From: Pollutimonas harenae
Lineage (GTDB): Bacteria; Pseudomonadota; Gammaproteobacteria; Burkholderiales; Burkholderiaceae_B
Assembly: GCF_004153685.1 (NCBI RefSeq)
Contig: NZ_SDQD01000001.1
Span: 1,240,001 to 1,304,000 of the forward strand
Reading direction: 5' to 3'
Length of the DNA stretch: 64,000 bases
Part shown: positions 25,751 to 34,155 of the stretch, in pieces
Layout of the letters: every line of letters starts with the position of its first letter
Position numbering within the stretch: position 1 is the stretch's first letter
Made by a program: the position numbers and the translations under genes
The notes under the pieces: model-generated
Told to the model about the DNA's origin: nothing
The model's database searches: none
The model's input: only the letters and a program-made list of their open reading frames with translations

Positions 25751-27214
25751 TTATGGAGTACCCAGTCCGCCGGCGCAGATATATTTGATCTCGACATAAT
25801 CATCGACGCCATACTTGGAGCCTTCGCGTCCGACACCCGATTCCTTGATGCCGCCGAAGGGGGCCAGTTCGGTGGAGATGATGCCTTCATTCAGGCCTAC
25901 GATGCCGGTTTCCAGTGCTTCTGCAACACGCCATGCGCGGCTGTAGTCGGAGGTATAGAAATAGGCGGCCAAGCCAAACGGCGTGTCGTTGGCAAGCCCA
26001 ATGACTTCTTGCTCGGTGCTGAATCGTATCAAGGGAGCCACAGGTCCGAAGGTTTCTTCCTGCATGAGCTTGGCCTGCCGGGAAACATTCAACAGGATGG
26101 AGGGCTCATAAAACAGGCCGCCCAGCTTATGTGCACTACCGCCGGTCAGGGCAGTGGCGCCGCCGGAAACTGCGTCATCTATGTGCTCTTGCACCTTATC
26201 GATGGCCGCTTGATCGATGAGCGGACCCAGGTCGGTGTTTTCCTCCAGGCCGTTGCCCACGTGCAGAGCCAGTACTGCCTGTTTAAGACGTTCAGCGAAT
26301 GCGTCATAGACGCCCTCCTGGACAAAAATCCGGTTTGCACACACACACGTCTGACCCGCGTTACGGAATTTCGATGCCATGGCGCCTGCTACGGCCAAGT
26401 CGAGATCGGCATCATCAAAGACGATGAAGGGTGCGTTGCCGCCCAGTTCCATGGATATCTTTTTCATGGTGCCTGAGCACTGTTGCATTAAGTACTTACC
26501 CACGCTGGTGGATCCGGTGAACGAGAGTTTACGGACGATAGGGTTGCTGGTCAGCTCCTCACCCACAACGCCTGAATTTCCGGTCACTACATTGAGTACG
26601 CCGACAGGTATGCCGGCTTGCTGCGCCAGTTCGGCCAGTGCGAGCGCCGAATAAGGCGTAGCGGTGGCAGGCTTGATGACGATGGTGCAGCCGGCAGCTA
26701 GCGCTGCGCCGGCTTTGCGGGTGATCATGGCATTGGGGAAGTTCCATGGGGTGATGGCGGCGACCACGCCCACTGGCTGTTTGATGACCACGATACGCCG
26801 GTCGGCGCTTGCAGAAGGAATGACGTCACCATAGACGCGTTTTGCTTCTTCGGCAAACCACTCCAGGAACGAGGAACCATAAGCAATCTCGCCGCGGGAC
26901 TCTTTAAGGGGCTTGCCCTGCTCGAGGGTCAGCAACGTGGCCAGATCTTCCTGTTGCTCCATGCATAAGTCGTACCAGCGACGAATCAGCTGTGAGCGCT
27001 GTTTGGCTGGCATGGCACGCCAGGCGGGAAGTGCCCGGTTAGCTGCGTCGATGGCCTGGCGTACATCCTCTGTGGTAAGAGCGGGTATGGTGCCAAGCAC
27101 AGATTGATCAGCGGGGTTGGTAACGTCAATGGTTTTGTTATTGGATGCGTCGACCCAATTGCCGTCTATATGACATTGCTGGCGAAAGAGTGAGGGGTTT
27201 CTCAGTTTCATCAT
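25751..27214 (-). CDS. NAD(P)-dependent semialdehyde dehydrogenase, GabD-like
   Basis: A 487-residue aldehyde dehydrogenase that oxidises an aldehyde acid, probably succinate, glutarate or 2-oxoglutarate semialdehyde. It begins like GabD (MMKLRNPSLFRQQCHIDGNW) and has TPWNFPNAM, the general base E256 in ELGGNAP and the nucleophile C290 in FRNAGQTCVCANR. The frame runs five codons upstream, but the ATG at 27214 shares a base with the stop of the dehydrogenase gene before it (TAATG). In this island it would oxidise an aldehyde made from the substrate. Confidence 0.92.
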   Translation of the reverse strand: MMKLRNPSLFRQQCHIDGNWVDASNNKTIDVTNPADQSVLGTIPALTTEDVRQAIDAANRALPAWRAMPAKQRSQLIRRWYDLCMEQQEDLATLLTLEQGKPLKESRGEIAYGSSFLEWFAEEAKRVYGDVIPSASADRRIVVIKQPVGVVAAITPWNFPNAMITRKAGAALAAGCTIVIKPATATPYSALALAELAQQAGIPVGVLNVVTGNSGVVGEELTSNPIVRKLSFTGSTSVGKYLMQQCSGTMKKISMELGGNAPFIVFDDADLDLAVAGAMASKFRNAGQTCVCANRIFVQEGVYDAFAERLKQAVLALHVGNGLEENTDLGPLIDQAAIDKVQEHIDDAVSGGATALTGGSAHKLGGLFYEPSILLNVSRQAKLMQEETFGPVAPLIRFSTEQEVIGLANDTPFGLAAYFYTSDYSRAWRVAEALETGIVGLNEGIISTELAPFGGIKESGVGREGSKYGVDDYVEIKYICAGGLGTP

Positions 27215-28215
27215 TAAGGCCTCGTGCAAAGGTAAGAAGGATTATTCAGTAAGTTGTCTGGCCTGGTGCCCTGATAAAGAGCGTCCAGACCATTGATGAG
27301 CAACCAGCCCATCGCGTCGCGTGTTTCCTGAGTGGCGCTTCCCAGATGGGGGGAAAGAAAGACATTGTCGAGCTCGCGATATCGGGGATCGATATCGGGC
27401 TCATTGGCAAATACGTCCAGCCCTGCCGCAAAAAGACGGCCAGTGGCCAGGGCAGTGATCAAGGCGTCATCATCTACAAGCTCGCCGCGCGATATATTCA
27501 CCAGCACGGCGCGTTCGGGCAGAAGTGCCAGGCGTTGGGCGTTGATGATTCCTTTTAACTGGGGGGCGCCAGGTACGGCAATCACCAGTACGTCGGCGAC
27601 TTTCAGAGCATCGTCGAGGTTCGCGTGATAAGTTGCGTTGGCAGCCAGTTCAGGTGAAAGAGGGCGCCGATTGTGGTAATGGATCTCCATGCCAAAAGCC
27701 CGGGCCCGCACGGCGATTTCGCGTCCAATGCGGCCCATGCCAAACACGAGGACACGTTTTCCTTTCAAGCCTGTGCCTAGTAATTGAGTCGGGCTCCAAC
27801 CCGTCCAGCTGCCACTGCGCACCATGCTGTCTGCTTCGTGGCCGCGGCGGCATGCATTGAGCATCAGCATCATCGCTATCTCTGCGCAGGCGTCGCTCAG
27901 TACGTCGGGCGTATGCAATATGCCTATATCCAGGTCTTGGGCTGCTGCCATGTGGATATGGTCGTAACCCACCGAAAGCGTCGCGACATAACGCAAGGTG
28001 GGCGCAAGCTCGCGCAGAACATGATCAGTGATTCGTTCAGTGGCGCTGGCGAATAATATTTCGCAGCCTTGCGTGTTCTGGATGATCTGGTCCGGGGACA
28101 GGATGCTGTCATTCTCGTTGACCCGCAAATCGTAACGCGCCCGCATAGCGGTTTCCACATTCTTGGTGAACCGACGGCACAGAAAAGCCTTGGGTTTTGT
28201 CACGCTGGGTTCCAT
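27214..28215 (-). CDS. D-2-hydroxyacid dehydrogenase (glyoxylate/hydroxypyruvate reductase-like)
   Basis: A 333-residue dehydrogenase with LVFGMGRIGREIA as the Rossmann motif and a complete catalytic set: Arg in NISRGELVD, Glu in DVFANEP and His in LSPHLGSAT. The start was set at 28215 (MEPSVTKPKAFL), with AGGAG upstream; 19 more codons are open. It is first in the leftward operon, opposite the FadR-type regulator. GhrB/GyaR-like reduction of glyoxylate, hydroxypyruvate or another 2-ketoacid is likely. Confidence 0.91.
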   Translation of the reverse strand: MEPSVTKPKAFLCRRFTKNVETAMRARYDLRVNENDSILSPDQIIQNTQGCEILFASATERITDHVLRELAPTLRYVATLSVGYDHIHMAAAQDLDIGILHTPDVLSDACAEIAMMLMLNACRRGHEADSMVRSGSWTGWSPTQLLGTGLKGKRVLVFGMGRIGREIAVRARAFGMEIHYHNRRPLSPELAANATYHANLDDALKVADVLVIAVPGAPQLKGIINAQRLALLPERAVLVNISRGELVDDDALITALATGRLFAAGLDVFANEPDIDPRYRELDNVFLSPHLGSATQETRDAMGWLLINGLDALYQGTRPDNLLNNPSYLCTRP

Positions 28216-28239
28216 CCTGTGAAATGTCTCCTGATTTTT

Positions 28240-28271
28240 TAGTACTATTAATTCATATGACAAATTTGTCA
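28240..28271. promoter_or_regulatory. Candidate FadR-type operator and promoter of the hydroxy-acid operon
   Basis: TGACAAATTTGTCA at 28258-28271 is a perfect 14-bp palindrome of the TTGT/ACAA type bound by FadR-branch GntR proteins. It overlaps a 24-bp motif from 28240 that recurs, 18 of 24 bases alike, at 30364-30387. Both copies end 25-29 bp from the start codon of a leftward gene. Confidence 0.6.
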
Positions 28272-28386
28272 AGAGGTTTTTAACCTGCTAGTATTTAAAT
28301 CAGTCTTCAAGGGCTAGCCCTTGATCCGGCCGCGAGGGGTGAACTGGCTCGCAGCGATAGAACGATAAAAAAGGCAGCCGCACTTT

Positions 28387-29175
28387 ATGCAAACAAACCA
28401 GCCAGCCAACGAAAGAACGCTATCTGATCGGCTTACAGACATGCTGGCCCGAGAGATACGCAGCGGCGCGTATCCCGTGAACTCCCGACTTCCCACCGAA
28501 AAATTCATGACAGAAGAATATGGGGTAAGCCGTACGGTTGTCCGGGAAGTCCTGTCGCGTCTCAAGTCTGCTGGTCTGGTGGAAACCCGCCAGGGTAGCG
28601 GCACAGTAGTGCTTGATCCCGCCTCCAGTGACGCGTTCAGATTGGGGCGCCCCGATGACGATCCGGCACGCGGCGTCCTGCGCATTATTGAATTGCGTCG
28701 TGGCCTGGAAGGCGAGATGGCCGCTTTGGCTGCGGCACGGCGCAGTAAGCAAGACATGCTGCGGATTAACCGGGCGCTTGCCGCCATAGACAATGCTGTG
28801 GAATTGGACGGCGATGGAGTAGAAGAAGATCTGGCTTTTCATATTGCCATTGCACAGGCCACAGGAAACCCGCATTATCCGGAGCTGTTGGGCATGCTTA
28901 CGCGAGCCCTGAAAGATGCCATACGGGTGACGCGTGGAAATGAAGCGCGCCAGGCTCAACTTGCCGAAGATGTGCGCAAGGAACATGAGGCGATACGCGC
29001 TGCCATTGAAGCGCAAGATTCCGAAGCAGCCAGAGTTGCGGCATTTCGTCATATGTCGAGCACTGCCCAGCGCATACAGAATGTTGATACCGAATACTGG
29101 AAAGGCGCCAGCAGCGCCGCAGCGGGGCGCCTGGCTCGTACACGCCTGGCCGCTGAGCTCAGAAAGGCAAAGTAG
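28387..29175 (+). CDS. GntR-family transcriptional regulator (FadR subfamily)
   Basis: A 262-residue regulator with an N-terminal winged helix (about residues 8-75, with SRLPTEKFMTEEYGVSRTVVREVLSRLKSAGLVETRQGSGTVV seen in shorter parts such as RTVVREVLSRLK) and an FCD ligand domain (about 95-230). It is divergent from the hydroxy-acid operon and convergent with the second enolase-superfamily gene. It probably represses both through the shared motif and the TTGTC palindrome. The ligand is likely a sugar acid or hydroxy acid. Confidence 0.92.
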   Translation: MQTNQPANERTLSDRLTDMLAREIRSGAYPVNSRLPTEKFMTEEYGVSRTVVREVLSRLKSAGLVETRQGSGTVVLDPASSDAFRLGRPDDDPARGVLRIIELRRGLEGEMAALAAARRSKQDMLRINRALAAIDNAVELDGDGVEEDLAFHIAIAQATGNPHYPELLGMLTRALKDAIRVTRGNEARQAQLAEDVRKEHEAIRAAIEAQDSEAARVAAFRHMSSTAQRIQNVDTEYWKGASSAAAGRLARTRLAAELRKAK

Positions 29176-29196
29176 CTGGCGCCCGTGGGTACAAAG

Positions 29197-29222
29197 TATG
29201 GCCGCCAATTACGGCGGCCATA
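29197..29222. terminator. Bidirectional hairpin between convergent genes
   Basis: TATGGCCGCC (29197-29206) and GGCGGCCATA (29213-29222) form a perfect 10-bp stem with a 6-base loop between the GntR gene and the convergent enolase-superfamily gene. Confidence 0.75.
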
Positions 29223-29225
29223 AGG

Positions 29226-30335
29226 TTAGCTCAAGACGGCCAGTTGTTTTCTGGATATCAGTTCGAAGTCAATGTTTGCACCCAGACCGGGCTCTGTTGG
29301 TGCGAGTACCATGCCCTCCTGGTTGACGGTGATGTCGTTGATCAACCCATATTTTTGCGCCTCATCGGGCATCAACACTTCAAATAATTCCGTGTTGCGA
29401 ATAGCCATGGTGACGTGAAGATTGGCCACGTTGTTCAATGAGTTTCCGCCATGGTGAATTTCGAAATTCATACCGAACGCTTCTGCAAGGTGGGCCGCCT
29501 TCAGGATGGTGGTGATGCCTCCTTTGACTGCAACGTCGCCGCGCAAGAAGTCAGTAGCTTTTGCCGTCAGCCAGGCAACATAGGTGTCCAGACCAGCAAT
29601 CGGGTACTCCGTCGCCATGATGGGTATGTGAAGCTGTTGCTTGAGTTTCTGGTAGTTGTAGATATCCCATTCCGTCAATGGGTCTTCGTACCAGTAAAAG
29701 TTCATGTCTTGTATTGCGCGTCCGACACGAAGCGCTTGTGGGTAGTCGTAGCCCCAGGTGGAGTCCAGCATCAATTTGTAATCGTCACCTACGGCCTTGC
29801 GTACCGTTTCGCATAAGCGGATGTCTTCCTGCCAGTTTTGCGGTGGATGAATCTTGTAGGCAGCCCAGTTTTTTGACTGAAATGACAGCGCTTGCTCTGC
29901 GTAAGATTCATGATTCGGTAGTACGGCGGAACTTGCGTAGGCGGGAATACGGTCGCGGTATGAGCCGATCAGACGGTGAATAGGCAAGCCGGCAATCTTG
30001 CCGGCAATATCCCATAGGGCGATATCGACAGCTCCGATGGAGCGGATGCTGGCATTTCTTGCGCGCTGCCAAAGCGTCTTGTTCAAGGCCTCGCGATCCA
30101 GCGGATTTTTGCCCAGTAATGCAGGCTTCAGGAAGCTTATCAGGCCGGGGCCATCCATATCGGCCGGGTTACGCGCCGAGCCCAGGAAGGCGTGTCCTAC
30201 CGGGCCTTCATCTGTAGAAATTTCGAGCAGACCCAGCTTGCTTTCACCCCCAAAACTGCCGGTGTGTTTGCCGTAGCTTGTTGCGGTGATGCCGTCCCAG
30301 GAAAAAAGGGTCAGCTTGACGTCAGTGATCTTCAT
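29226..30335 (-). CDS. Enolase-superfamily protein with K-I-H in place of KxK
   Basis: A 369-residue mandelate-racemase-like enzyme. Metal ligands are D191 (LDSTWGYD), E217 (WYEDP) and E243 (ATEYP); D267 and K271 follow, and HHGG holds H294/H295. On the second strand the usual KxK/KxR base pair reads K161-I-H163 (AAYKIHPP). The ATG at 30335 has AGAAGG upstream and was preferred to one at 30353. It is the only gene of its unit, convergent with the regulator, and its promoter shares a motif with the main operon. Function unknown; a hydroxy-acid dehydratase or racemase is likely. Confidence 0.87.
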   Translation of the reverse strand: MKITDVKLTLFSWDGITATSYGKHTGSFGGESKLGLLEISTDEGPVGHAFLGSARNPADMDGPGLISFLKPALLGKNPLDREALNKTLWQRARNASIRSIGAVDIALWDIAGKIAGLPIHRLIGSYRDRIPAYASSAVLPNHESYAEQALSFQSKNWAAYKIHPPQNWQEDIRLCETVRKAVGDDYKLMLDSTWGYDYPQALRVGRAIQDMNFYWYEDPLTEWDIYNYQKLKQQLHIPIMATEYPIAGLDTYVAWLTAKATDFLRGDVAVKGGITTILKAAHLAEAFGMNFEIHHGGNSLNNVANLHVTMAIRNTELFEVLMPDEAQKYGLINDITVNQEGMVLAPTEPGLGANIDFELISRKQLAVLS

Positions 30336-30363
30336 TGTGGCCTTCTCCTCCATCAGTTATTTT

Positions 30364-30387
30364 TAGTATTATGAATTAGTATTACAT
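30364..30387. promoter_or_regulatory. Second copy of the shared regulatory motif
   Basis: TAGTATTATGAATTAGTATT begins a 24-bp stretch matching 18 of 24 bases at 28240-28263. It contains TAGTATTA twice, 13 bp apart, and an A+T-rich -10-like element on the minus strand. It is 29 bp from the start codon of the enolase-superfamily gene. Confidence 0.45.
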
Positions 30388-30413
30388 ATTGGTGTGTAAA
30401 ATAATGCTCTGGT

Positions 30414-31610
30414 TTAGGGTTGGCGATCTTGAGGGTTTTGCTTATCCAGCTGAATCGACAGCAACAACAACAATAAGCCGCCCAAAGCCAGAAGCGAACC
30501 CACCCAACCGGTCGATGCCCAGCCAAAGCCGTGAGCGATGGCCATGCCGCCCAGCAAGGGCCCAAGCGCGTTTGCAAAATTGAAGGCTGAATGATTCAGC
30601 GCTGCGGCCAGACCTTGTGCATTGCGAGCTATATCCATCAGTCGGGTCTGGAGCACGGTGCCTAAGGCACCACCGATGCCGATAAGAAACACAGTAATGG
30701 AAACACCCCACAGGCTGGAGGCCGTAAAACTGAACAGGGCCGTGGTGGCAGCACTCCAGATTAGTACTCCGCCTATCGTGGGGATGAGTGCATGGTCGGC
30801 TAATTTCGGTACCAGGATATTTCCTGCTGTCATGCCCAGGCCGAAAATACCCAGCACTAGTGGCACGGTTTCGGGTGACGCCATGGTGACCTGCATCAGG
30901 GTGTCTGCAAGATAAGTGTAGACGGCAAATAGTCCGCCAAATCCGATGGCTCCGATGGCTAGCGTCAGCCAGACCTGGCCCTGCCTGAGCGCGCCCAATT
31001 CGCGCAGCGGACTGGCGCCCGGTGCCGTGGGCGTGTTGGGAGCCAGCAGGACAAGTAAGGCCACCGTCAATGCGCTAGTGAATGCAACCAGCGCGAACCC
31101 CCAGCGCCACCCGATGGACTGGCCCAGCCAGTTGGCCAAGGGCACGCCTATGATCGTGGCCACTGTCAGGCCAAGAAACATGCGTCCGACGGCTTGATTG
31201 CGTTTGTTAAGCGGGACTAACGACACGGCGACCAAGGCTCCGATGCCAAAGTAGGCGCCGTGCGGCAGGCCACTGAGAAAACGCAAGACCAGCATCCATT
31301 TGTAGCTGGGGGCGAAGGCTGACAGCGCATTGAACAGGGCGAACATGGCCATGAGCCAGATCAGCATGGTGCGCCGGCGAACGCGCGCACCCAGCACAGT
31401 CAGGACGGGTGCGCCGATGACAACGCCCAGCGCGTAGGCGCTAATCACATGACCGGCGGTAGGTGCATCGACACCCAGGTCCCTGGCAAAGTAGGGCAGC
31501 AGGCTCATGGTGGCGAATTCCGTCGTCCCGATGGCAAACGCGCCGACGGCCAGGGCGAAGAGTACCCAGCCTGATGAATGGTTTTTGCTTGATTGAAGTG
31601 AGGCGGGCAT
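30414..31610 (-). CDS. MFS transporter, AraJ/DHA1-like
   Basis: A 398-residue major facilitator protein with about 12 membrane segments. The N-terminal half has FAIGTTEFATMSLLPYFARDLG and the loop GARVRRRTMLIW, and VGRMFLGLTVATIIGVPLANW precedes helix 5, all typical of the AraJ/YdhP drug and sugar efflux group. It may export a compound, but no substrate can be assigned. It lies 78 bp from the hydroxy-acid island and may not belong to it. Confidence 0.9.
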   Translation of the reverse strand: MPASLQSSKNHSSGWVLFALAVGAFAIGTTEFATMSLLPYFARDLGVDAPTAGHVISAYALGVVIGAPVLTVLGARVRRRTMLIWLMAMFALFNALSAFAPSYKWMLVLRFLSGLPHGAYFGIGALVAVSLVPLNKRNQAVGRMFLGLTVATIIGVPLANWLGQSIGWRWGFALVAFTSALTVALLVLLAPNTPTAPGASPLRELGALRQGQVWLTLAIGAIGFGGLFAVYTYLADTLMQVTMASPETVPLVLGIFGLGMTAGNILVPKLADHALIPTIGGVLIWSAATTALFSFTASSLWGVSITVFLIGIGGALGTVLQTRLMDIARNAQGLAAALNHSAFNFANALGPLLGGMAIAHGFGWASTGWVGSLLALGGLLLLLLSIQLDKQNPQDRQP

Positions 31611-31701
31611 GATGTAGCCAGGAAATACTGGGCTAGGGTAAACCCCGATTATACTGTTGGGCTATGACTTGATCATGGCCGTGCTGCGCCGGATTATTGA
31701 A

Positions 31702-31878
31702 TCAGAATCCACAAAGCGCCGCAAAATTGGCCCATTGCAAGCGCATTTCCGGCGATAGATAACCGGCGAATGCCAGCGCCATGACCAGCAGCACTGCAGC
31801 AAGACCCAGATAGCGCCACAGCCCTTTTTGGGGCAGGGGTGCGTCAGTTTCGTGCAGGTGGTTATCGTGCGTAGTCAT
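31702..31878 (-). CDS. 58-residue single-span membrane microprotein
   Basis: A short open frame with an AAGGA ribosome site 9 bp before its ATG at 31878. It begins MTTHDNHLHETDAPLPQKG, followed by a hydrophobic segment YLGLAAVLLVMALAFAGYL (about residues 23-41), then SPEMRLQWANFAALCGF. It starts 12 bp after the stop of the MFS gene in the same direction and is probably co-transcribed. A polar N-terminus, one helix and a short amphipathic tail suggest a small membrane partner. Function unknown. Confidence 0.7.
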   Translation of the reverse strand: MTTHDNHLHETDAPLPQKGLWRYLGLAAVLLVMALAFAGYLSPEMRLQWANFAALCGF

Positions 31879-31890
31879 GGCCGTATATCC

Positions 31891-33087
31891 TTAAGCGGGC
31901 GCAGGTATAGCCCTGGCTTGCTCTTTGATCGGTAGGCAAAGTACTGCTGCAACAACGGCCAATACAATGCCTGCCCACCAGACTATTGTATAGCTGCCGG
32001 TCGTTTGATACACATAACCACCCATCCAGACGCCGATGAAACTGCCTATCTGGTGTCCAAGAAAGACAATGCCCGAGAGCGTGGCCGCGTAGCGCAGGCC
32101 ATAGATCTGGCCAATCAACCCTTGTGTAAGCGGAACGGTGCCCAGCCAGAAGACGCCCATCCAGGCGGCGAACAGATAGGCGACGAGGGGGGTGGTGGGC
32201 AGCGCGATCAGAAAAAGAATGCCAAAGGCGCGCAGGAAATACACACCCGCCAACAGTGTTTTTTTGCTAAGTCGCTCCCCCAGTTTGCCGGCGTAGAAGC
32301 AGCCAAACACATTAAAAAGACCAATAAACGCGATCGCTGTGGCGCCATGGGTGGCGGTCAGGCCGCCATCGACCAGGAAAGCAGGCAGATGCAAGGTAAT
32401 AAAGGCCGTGTGGAAGCCGCAGACGGCGTAGCTCCAGAACAGAAAGTGAAATGAGCGATCGGCAACGGCTTGTCGGACGGCGGTCTTCAGGCTGTGTTCG
32501 CCTCGCTGGGTTTCCGGCTTACCTCTTACGAAATAGGCCAATGGCGCGCCAACCGCCACGAGCATGGACAGCACCCATATGGCGCCGGTCCAGTCCATGC
32601 TGCTGATCAGCAACTGGCCGGTTGGCACCACGGCAAACTGACCCAGTGAACCGCCGGCACTGGCGATGCCCATGGCCGTGCTGCGGTATGCAGCAGGCAC
32701 GGCGCGGGCGACAACGGGAAGAATGACGGGAAATGTGGTGCCGGCCTGACCCAATCCGACCAGCACACCGGCCGTCAGATATAGCGACAGTTCGTCGGTG
32801 GCGAACCGCATGCCGATCAGGCCCAGTGTGCCCAATATGGCGCCCAGCACAATGGTCCGGCCTGCACCGTAGCGGTCGGCCAGCATGCCGAAGAAAATGC
32901 AGCCTATACCCCAGACCAGGTTCTGGATGGCGAAAGCCATGGAAAACACATCACGGCCCCAGCCATGGGCGGTACCCATGGGTTGCATGAACAGGCCGAA
33001 GGTGGCGCGCACGCCCATGACCAGCAGCACAATGAGCGCGCCGATATACAGGGTGCGTAAATAGGGGGTTGGGGCGTGAGAGGACAT
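31891..33087 (-). CDS. MFS transporter
   Basis: A 398-residue major facilitator protein with about 12 membrane segments, including GVRATFGLFMQPMG in helix 1 and ADRYGAGRTIVLGAILG at the helix 2-3 loop. The start at 33087 (MSSHAPTPYLRTLYIG) was chosen because the open frame continues 85 codons upstream without resemblance to a transporter. A 58-residue membrane protein follows it. Substrate unknown; the family includes carboxylate and cyanate-type carriers. Confidence 0.88.
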   Translation of the reverse strand: MSSHAPTPYLRTLYIGALIVLLVMGVRATFGLFMQPMGTAHGWGRDVFSMAFAIQNLVWGIGCIFFGMLADRYGAGRTIVLGAILGTLGLIGMRFATDELSLYLTAGVLVGLGQAGTTFPVILPVVARAVPAAYRSTAMGIASAGGSLGQFAVVPTGQLLISSMDWTGAIWVLSMLVAVGAPLAYFVRGKPETQRGEHSLKTAVRQAVADRSFHFLFWSYAVCGFHTAFITLHLPAFLVDGGLTATHGATAIAFIGLFNVFGCFYAGKLGERLSKKTLLAGVYFLRAFGILFLIALPTTPLVAYLFAAWMGVFWLGTVPLTQGLIGQIYGLRYAATLSGIVFLGHQIGSFIGVWMGGYVYQTTGSYTIVWWAGIVLAVVAAVLCLPIKEQARAIPAPA

Positions 33088-33208
33088 GTGGGTGGACCTG
33101 AGTCGGCCCCTGGGGGGCGCCTGCCAATGAAGAACGTCAGATATTAGCACCGGCAGGGCGCTTTTATTTGAAAAGGCATTTATGAGGGCATCAATACCCT
33201 GGTTGGCT

Positions 33209-34003
33209 TCAGGAGCGTGGCTTGGACCGCTTTTCCATGAATGCCTGAACGGATCGGGCATGGTCGTCGGATTTGTGCGCCATGGCCTGGAAGGCGGCGG
33301 ATAATTCAAGCACGGTATCAAGGCGGTTGTGCTGCCCTTCACGTAGCAGGCGTTTGCTCATGCGTACGGCCTCGGGAGAGTTGGCCGCGATGCGCAGTGC
33401 AAGCTTGCGGCTTTCGTTCAGCAGTTCTTCGGCCGCTACCACTTTCGATACCAGGCCCCACGCATAAGCTTGTTGCGCGTCGATGGCATCACCCGTCAGC
33501 GTCATCTCGGCGGCGCGCGACATGCCGATCAGGCGTGGCAGAAACCATGCGCCGCCGTCGCCCGGAATGATGCCCAGCTTGACGAAACTCTCGGCGAACC
33601 TGGCGTGCTCGGAGGCAATTCGAATGTCGCACATGCAGCTCAGATCGAAGCCTGCACCGATGGCCGGTCCATTGACTGCGGCAATGGTAGGTACTTCGAG
33701 TTTGTAAAGGGCCAGCGGCAAGCGTTGTATGCCTTCGCGGTACTCATGACGCAAAGCCATGCTTTCGTACTCAGGCTTGAGCTGGCGCTCCATTTCGTCG
33801 ATGCTGCCGCCAGAAGAAAATACCTTGCCAGCACCGGTGATGATGACCACGCGGGCGGTGTGCTCGGTTTCGATGCGTTCGAACGCAGCCAGGAAGGCAT
33901 TGACCATGGTGTTGCCCGTCAGGGCATTGCGGGTGGGTGGATAATCCATGGTCAGCGTGACTATGCCGTGCTCGTCCTGTTCAAAATGGAGAATGTCGCT
34001 CAT
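33209..34003 (-). CDS. Enoyl-CoA hydratase/isomerase
   Basis: A 264-residue crotonase-family enzyme with oxyanion-hole segments KVFSSGGSIDEM and GPAIGAGFDLSCMCD and the Glu region ESFVKLGIIPGDGGAWFLPRLIG. AAGGAAGAGGC precedes the ATG at 34003; an upstream in-frame start at 34018 is less likely. It is divergent from a pair of acyl-CoA dehydrogenase genes, so the three probably act on one acyl-CoA: dehydrogenation followed by hydration. Confidence 0.92.
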   Translation of the reverse strand: MSDILHFEQDEHGIVTLTMDYPPTRNALTGNTMVNAFLAAFERIETEHTARVVIITGAGKVFSSGGSIDEMERQLKPEYESMALRHEYREGIQRLPLALYKLEVPTIAAVNGPAIGAGFDLSCMCDIRIASEHARFAESFVKLGIIPGDGGAWFLPRLIGMSRAAEMTLTGDAIDAQQAYAWGLVSKVVAAEELLNESRKLALRIAANSPEAVRMSKRLLREGQHNRLDTVLELSAAFQAMAHKSDDHARSVQAFMEKRSKPRS

Positions 34004-34155
34004 GCCTCTTCCTTGCAAATGTTGGAATATTCAGTGTGTGGGTTTGGTTTTGTTTGTGATGGCCATCCGGCATCGTTGCTGTAAAGTACTGCTGATACCG
34101 ATTTGATGTCAGTTTCAAGCCCAATAATATTAGATAGCACACGAGACATGTTGAA

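Noticed and set aside
25445-26476. 343-codon plus-strand open frame
   Set aside because: It is antisense to the well-supported semialdehyde dehydrogenase and hydroxyisobutyrate-type dehydrogenase genes and shows no recognisable domain.
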